From Phyllobacteriaceae bacterium (GTDB taxonomy: Bacteria > Pseudomonadota > Alphaproteobacteria > Rhizobiales > Rhizobiaceae): a stretch of DNA of 6,047 nt. Every line of letters starts with the position of its first letter. The first letter of the stretch is position 1. A model generated the notes under the pieces. It ran no database searches, had not been told where the DNA came from, and saw only the letters and a list, made by a program, of their open reading frames with translations. The translations under genes and the position numbers were made by a program. The DNA lies in NCBI GenBank assembly GCA_024645155.1, contig JAHEGF010000206.1, positions 1 to 6,047 of the forward strand. Reading direction: 5' to 3'. Shown here in pieces: positions 4,902 through 6,047 of this stretch.

Positions 4902-5693
4902 ATGCTGCCGAAACGCCAATTTGTCACGATGACACCAGCCGAAATTGCGGCCGCCGACACATCACACTGGATCGCGGTTTTGCCCTTGGGCGCAACTGAG
5001 CAGCACGGACCGCACCTGCCACTGGAAACCGATACCCTGATTGCTGATGCCATTGCTGCGCGCGCGGCAAATTTCCTGCCCCCCGCATTGCCGGTTACGT
5101 TCCTTCCCGCCGAACCGGTGGGCTACTCGCCCGAACACATGGATTTTCCCGGCAGCCTGTCGCTCGGATTTGACGAGGCAATCAACAGTTGGATCGAAAC
5201 TGGCAAAAATCTGCATCTGTCCGGTATCGACCGGTTTGTCATGCTCAATGCCCATGGCGGCAACTCGCCGCTGATGACCATCGTTGCCACGGAATTGCGT
5301 GTACGTTTCGGCATGCTGGCAGTAGCGACAAGCTGGACCCGTTTCGGCCTGCCGGACGATGTCATTGATCCGGGCGAAAAAGCATTCGACATCCATGCCG
5401 GACTGATTGAGACATCGCTCATGCTGGCCATTGACGCAGCCAGGGTGAATATGGACGAAGCCGGCAATTTCCCGTCGGCACAGGCGGACCTGGAAAGAAA
5501 CCACACCTATCTCCGCGCCTACGGGCCGCACGCATTCGGCTGGAAAATCCAGGACCTCAACCCCAAGGGTGCCTGCGGCAACGCTGCCGGGGCAACGGCC
5601 GAAATTGGCGAGCGACTGCTCGACCATGCAGCCCGCGGCTTTGCGGCACTGCTAACCGATGTTGCCCGTCATCCCGGTTTCCAAAATGGCTGA
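4902..5693 (+). CDS. Creatininase-family amidohydrolase
   Basis: Metal-dependent hydrolase of the creatinine amidohydrolase fold, whose members open cyclic or linear amide bonds (creatinine, formamidopyrimidines) or process peptides (MftE). At 263 residues the length is normal. Visible marks are PLGATEQHGPHLPLETD (28-44), supplying Glu33, His35 and Asp44 as metal ligands by family analogy, YSPEHMDFPGSLSL (75-88), NAHGGN (116-121) with His118, and HAGLIETS (165-172) with Glu170. True creatininase has a Glu after the His of the NAHGGN-equivalent motif; here it is Gly, so this is not classical creatininase. The common HAGE is HAGL. The start ATG 4902 has a poor Shine-Dalgarno; ATG 4929 is an in-frame alternative, but the longer form fits the family. 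It is divergent from the LacI gene and 54 nt ahead of the COG0523 gene, possibly co-transcribed. The substrate is unknown. Confidence 0.92.
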   Translation: MLPKRQFVTMTPAEIAAADTSHWIAVLPLGATEQHGPHLPLETDTLIADAIAARAANFLPPALPVTFLPAEPVGYSPEHMDFPGSLSLGFDEAINSWIETGKNLHLSGIDRFVMLNAHGGNSPLMTIVATELRVRFGMLAVATSWTRFGLPDDVIDPGEKAFDIHAGLIETSLMLAIDAARVNMDEAGNFPSAQADLERNHTYLRAYGPHAFGWKIQDLNPKGACGNAAGATAEIGERLLDHAARGFAALLTDVARHPGFQNG

Positions 5694-5747
5694 TGTAATC
5701 GGGCGCACGAAGCTTTATATGGTCTTGCACAATCTGGAGCCCAATCC

Positions 5748-6047
5748 GTGACCGAAGCTGCCAACCCCGTTCCCGTTACCGTCCTGACCGGCTACCTCGG
5801 TTCCGGCAAGACAACCCTGCTCAACCGCATATTGTCCGAGGATCACGGCAAGCGCTATGCCGTCATCGTCAACGAGTTCGGCGAGATCGGTATTGATAAT
5901 GAGCTGATTGTCGAATCCGACGAGGAAATTTACGAAATGAACAACGGCTGCGTCTGTTGCACGGTGCGCGGCGACCTGATCCGTGTCGTTGAAGGCCTGA
6001 TGCGCAGGCCAGGACGCTTCGACGCCATATTGGTCGAAACCACCGGC
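5748..6047 (+). CDS. COG0523/CobW-type GTPase metallochaperone (partial, N-terminal 100 residues)
   Basis: G3E-family P-loop GTPase that delivers or inserts metal ions; relatives include CobW, zinc chaperones of the ZNG1/YeiR type and the nitrile hydratase activators P47K/Nha3. Present here are Walker A GYLGSGKTT (15-23), the conserved VNEFGEIGIDN (41-51), the metal-binding GCVCC (67-71) followed by TVRGDL, and ILVETTG (94-100), the start of the Walker B region. The gene runs off the right edge, with about 200-300 residues missing, including any His-rich linker and CobW C-terminal domain. The start is GTG 5748 with GGAG at 5736-5739, 8 nt upstream; no better ATG is in frame. By eye the 54-nt gap upstream shows no obvious Zur-type palindrome. 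Which metal it handles cannot be told from this fragment. Proximity to a cobalt nitrile hydratase suggests, but does not show, cobalt. Confidence 0.93.
   Translation, partial: MTEAANPVPVTVLTGYLGSGKTTLLNRILSEDHGKRYAVIVNEFGEIGIDNELIVESDEEIYEMNNGCVCCTVRGDLIRVVEGLMRRPGRFDAILVETTG

Noticed and set aside
400..5100. Frequent TGCCGG/CCGGCA words as a possible uptake signal or dispersed repeat
   Set aside because: Most copies lie in coding sequence with varying flanks and fit common Ala/Gly/Pro codon pairs in a GC-rich genome; no fixed extended consensus is visible.
4962..5627. Long open frame on the minus strand opposite the creatininase-family gene (221 codons)
   Set aside because: It lies fully antisense to a gene with clear family motifs, has a composition typical of a GC-rich shadow frame and no recognisable domain.

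Overview
The window reads as a chromosomal accessory or catabolic region of an alphaproteobacterium, probably Rhizobiales- or Rhodobacter-like. This is inferred from the moderately high GC content, a TakP-like TRAP solute-binding protein with a Tat signal, a proteobacterial-type cobalt nitrile hydratase cluster and a LacI/creatininase/COG0523 neighbourhood. No rRNA, tRNA, transposase, integrase or CRISPR array was seen. Species assignment is not possible by eye.

Layout: (1) 1-488, minus strand: N-terminal part of a TRAP transporter periplasmic binding protein, running off the left edge. (2) 489-722: divergent control region with a TGCCGG/CCGGCA dyad and weak promoter candidates for both directions. 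(3) 723-3109, plus strand: a tightly packed four-gene operon of a class I glutamine-amidotransferase-like hydrolase (peptidase C26), nitrile hydratase alpha (Co-type CTLCSC centre), nitrile hydratase beta, and the P14K-like accessory protein, which appears to start at TTG. Gaps are 2 nt or overlaps. (4) 3132-3545, minus strand and convergent: a small exported protein resembling AprI/Inh metalloprotease inhibitors. (5) 3715-4734, minus strand: a LacI-family repressor whose best start is a CTG behind a strong Shine-Dalgarno, followed by a plausible intrinsic terminator. (6) 4902-5693, plus strand, divergent from the repressor: a creatininase-family amidohydrolase. (7) 5748 to the right edge, plus strand: N-terminal 100 residues of a COG0523/CobW-type GTPase metallochaperone.

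How the genes may work together (inference): the binding protein would import a small organic acid or nitrile-related solute. The cobalt nitrile hydratase would hydrate a nitrile to an amide, with the accessory protein loading cobalt. In place of the usual amidase the operon carries a C26 hydrolase, and a second amide-bond hydrolase (creatininase family) lies 1.8 kb away, so either could take the amide onward. The COG0523 GTPase may support metal supply to the hydratase or the creatininase-family enzyme. The LacI regulator probably controls itself and the divergent creatininase gene; control of the hydratase/TRAP side is possible but unproven. The genes belong to known families. The unusual parts are the C26 hydrolase leading a nitrile hydratase operon, the two kinds of metal-handling protein near one hydratase, and the non-AUG starts.
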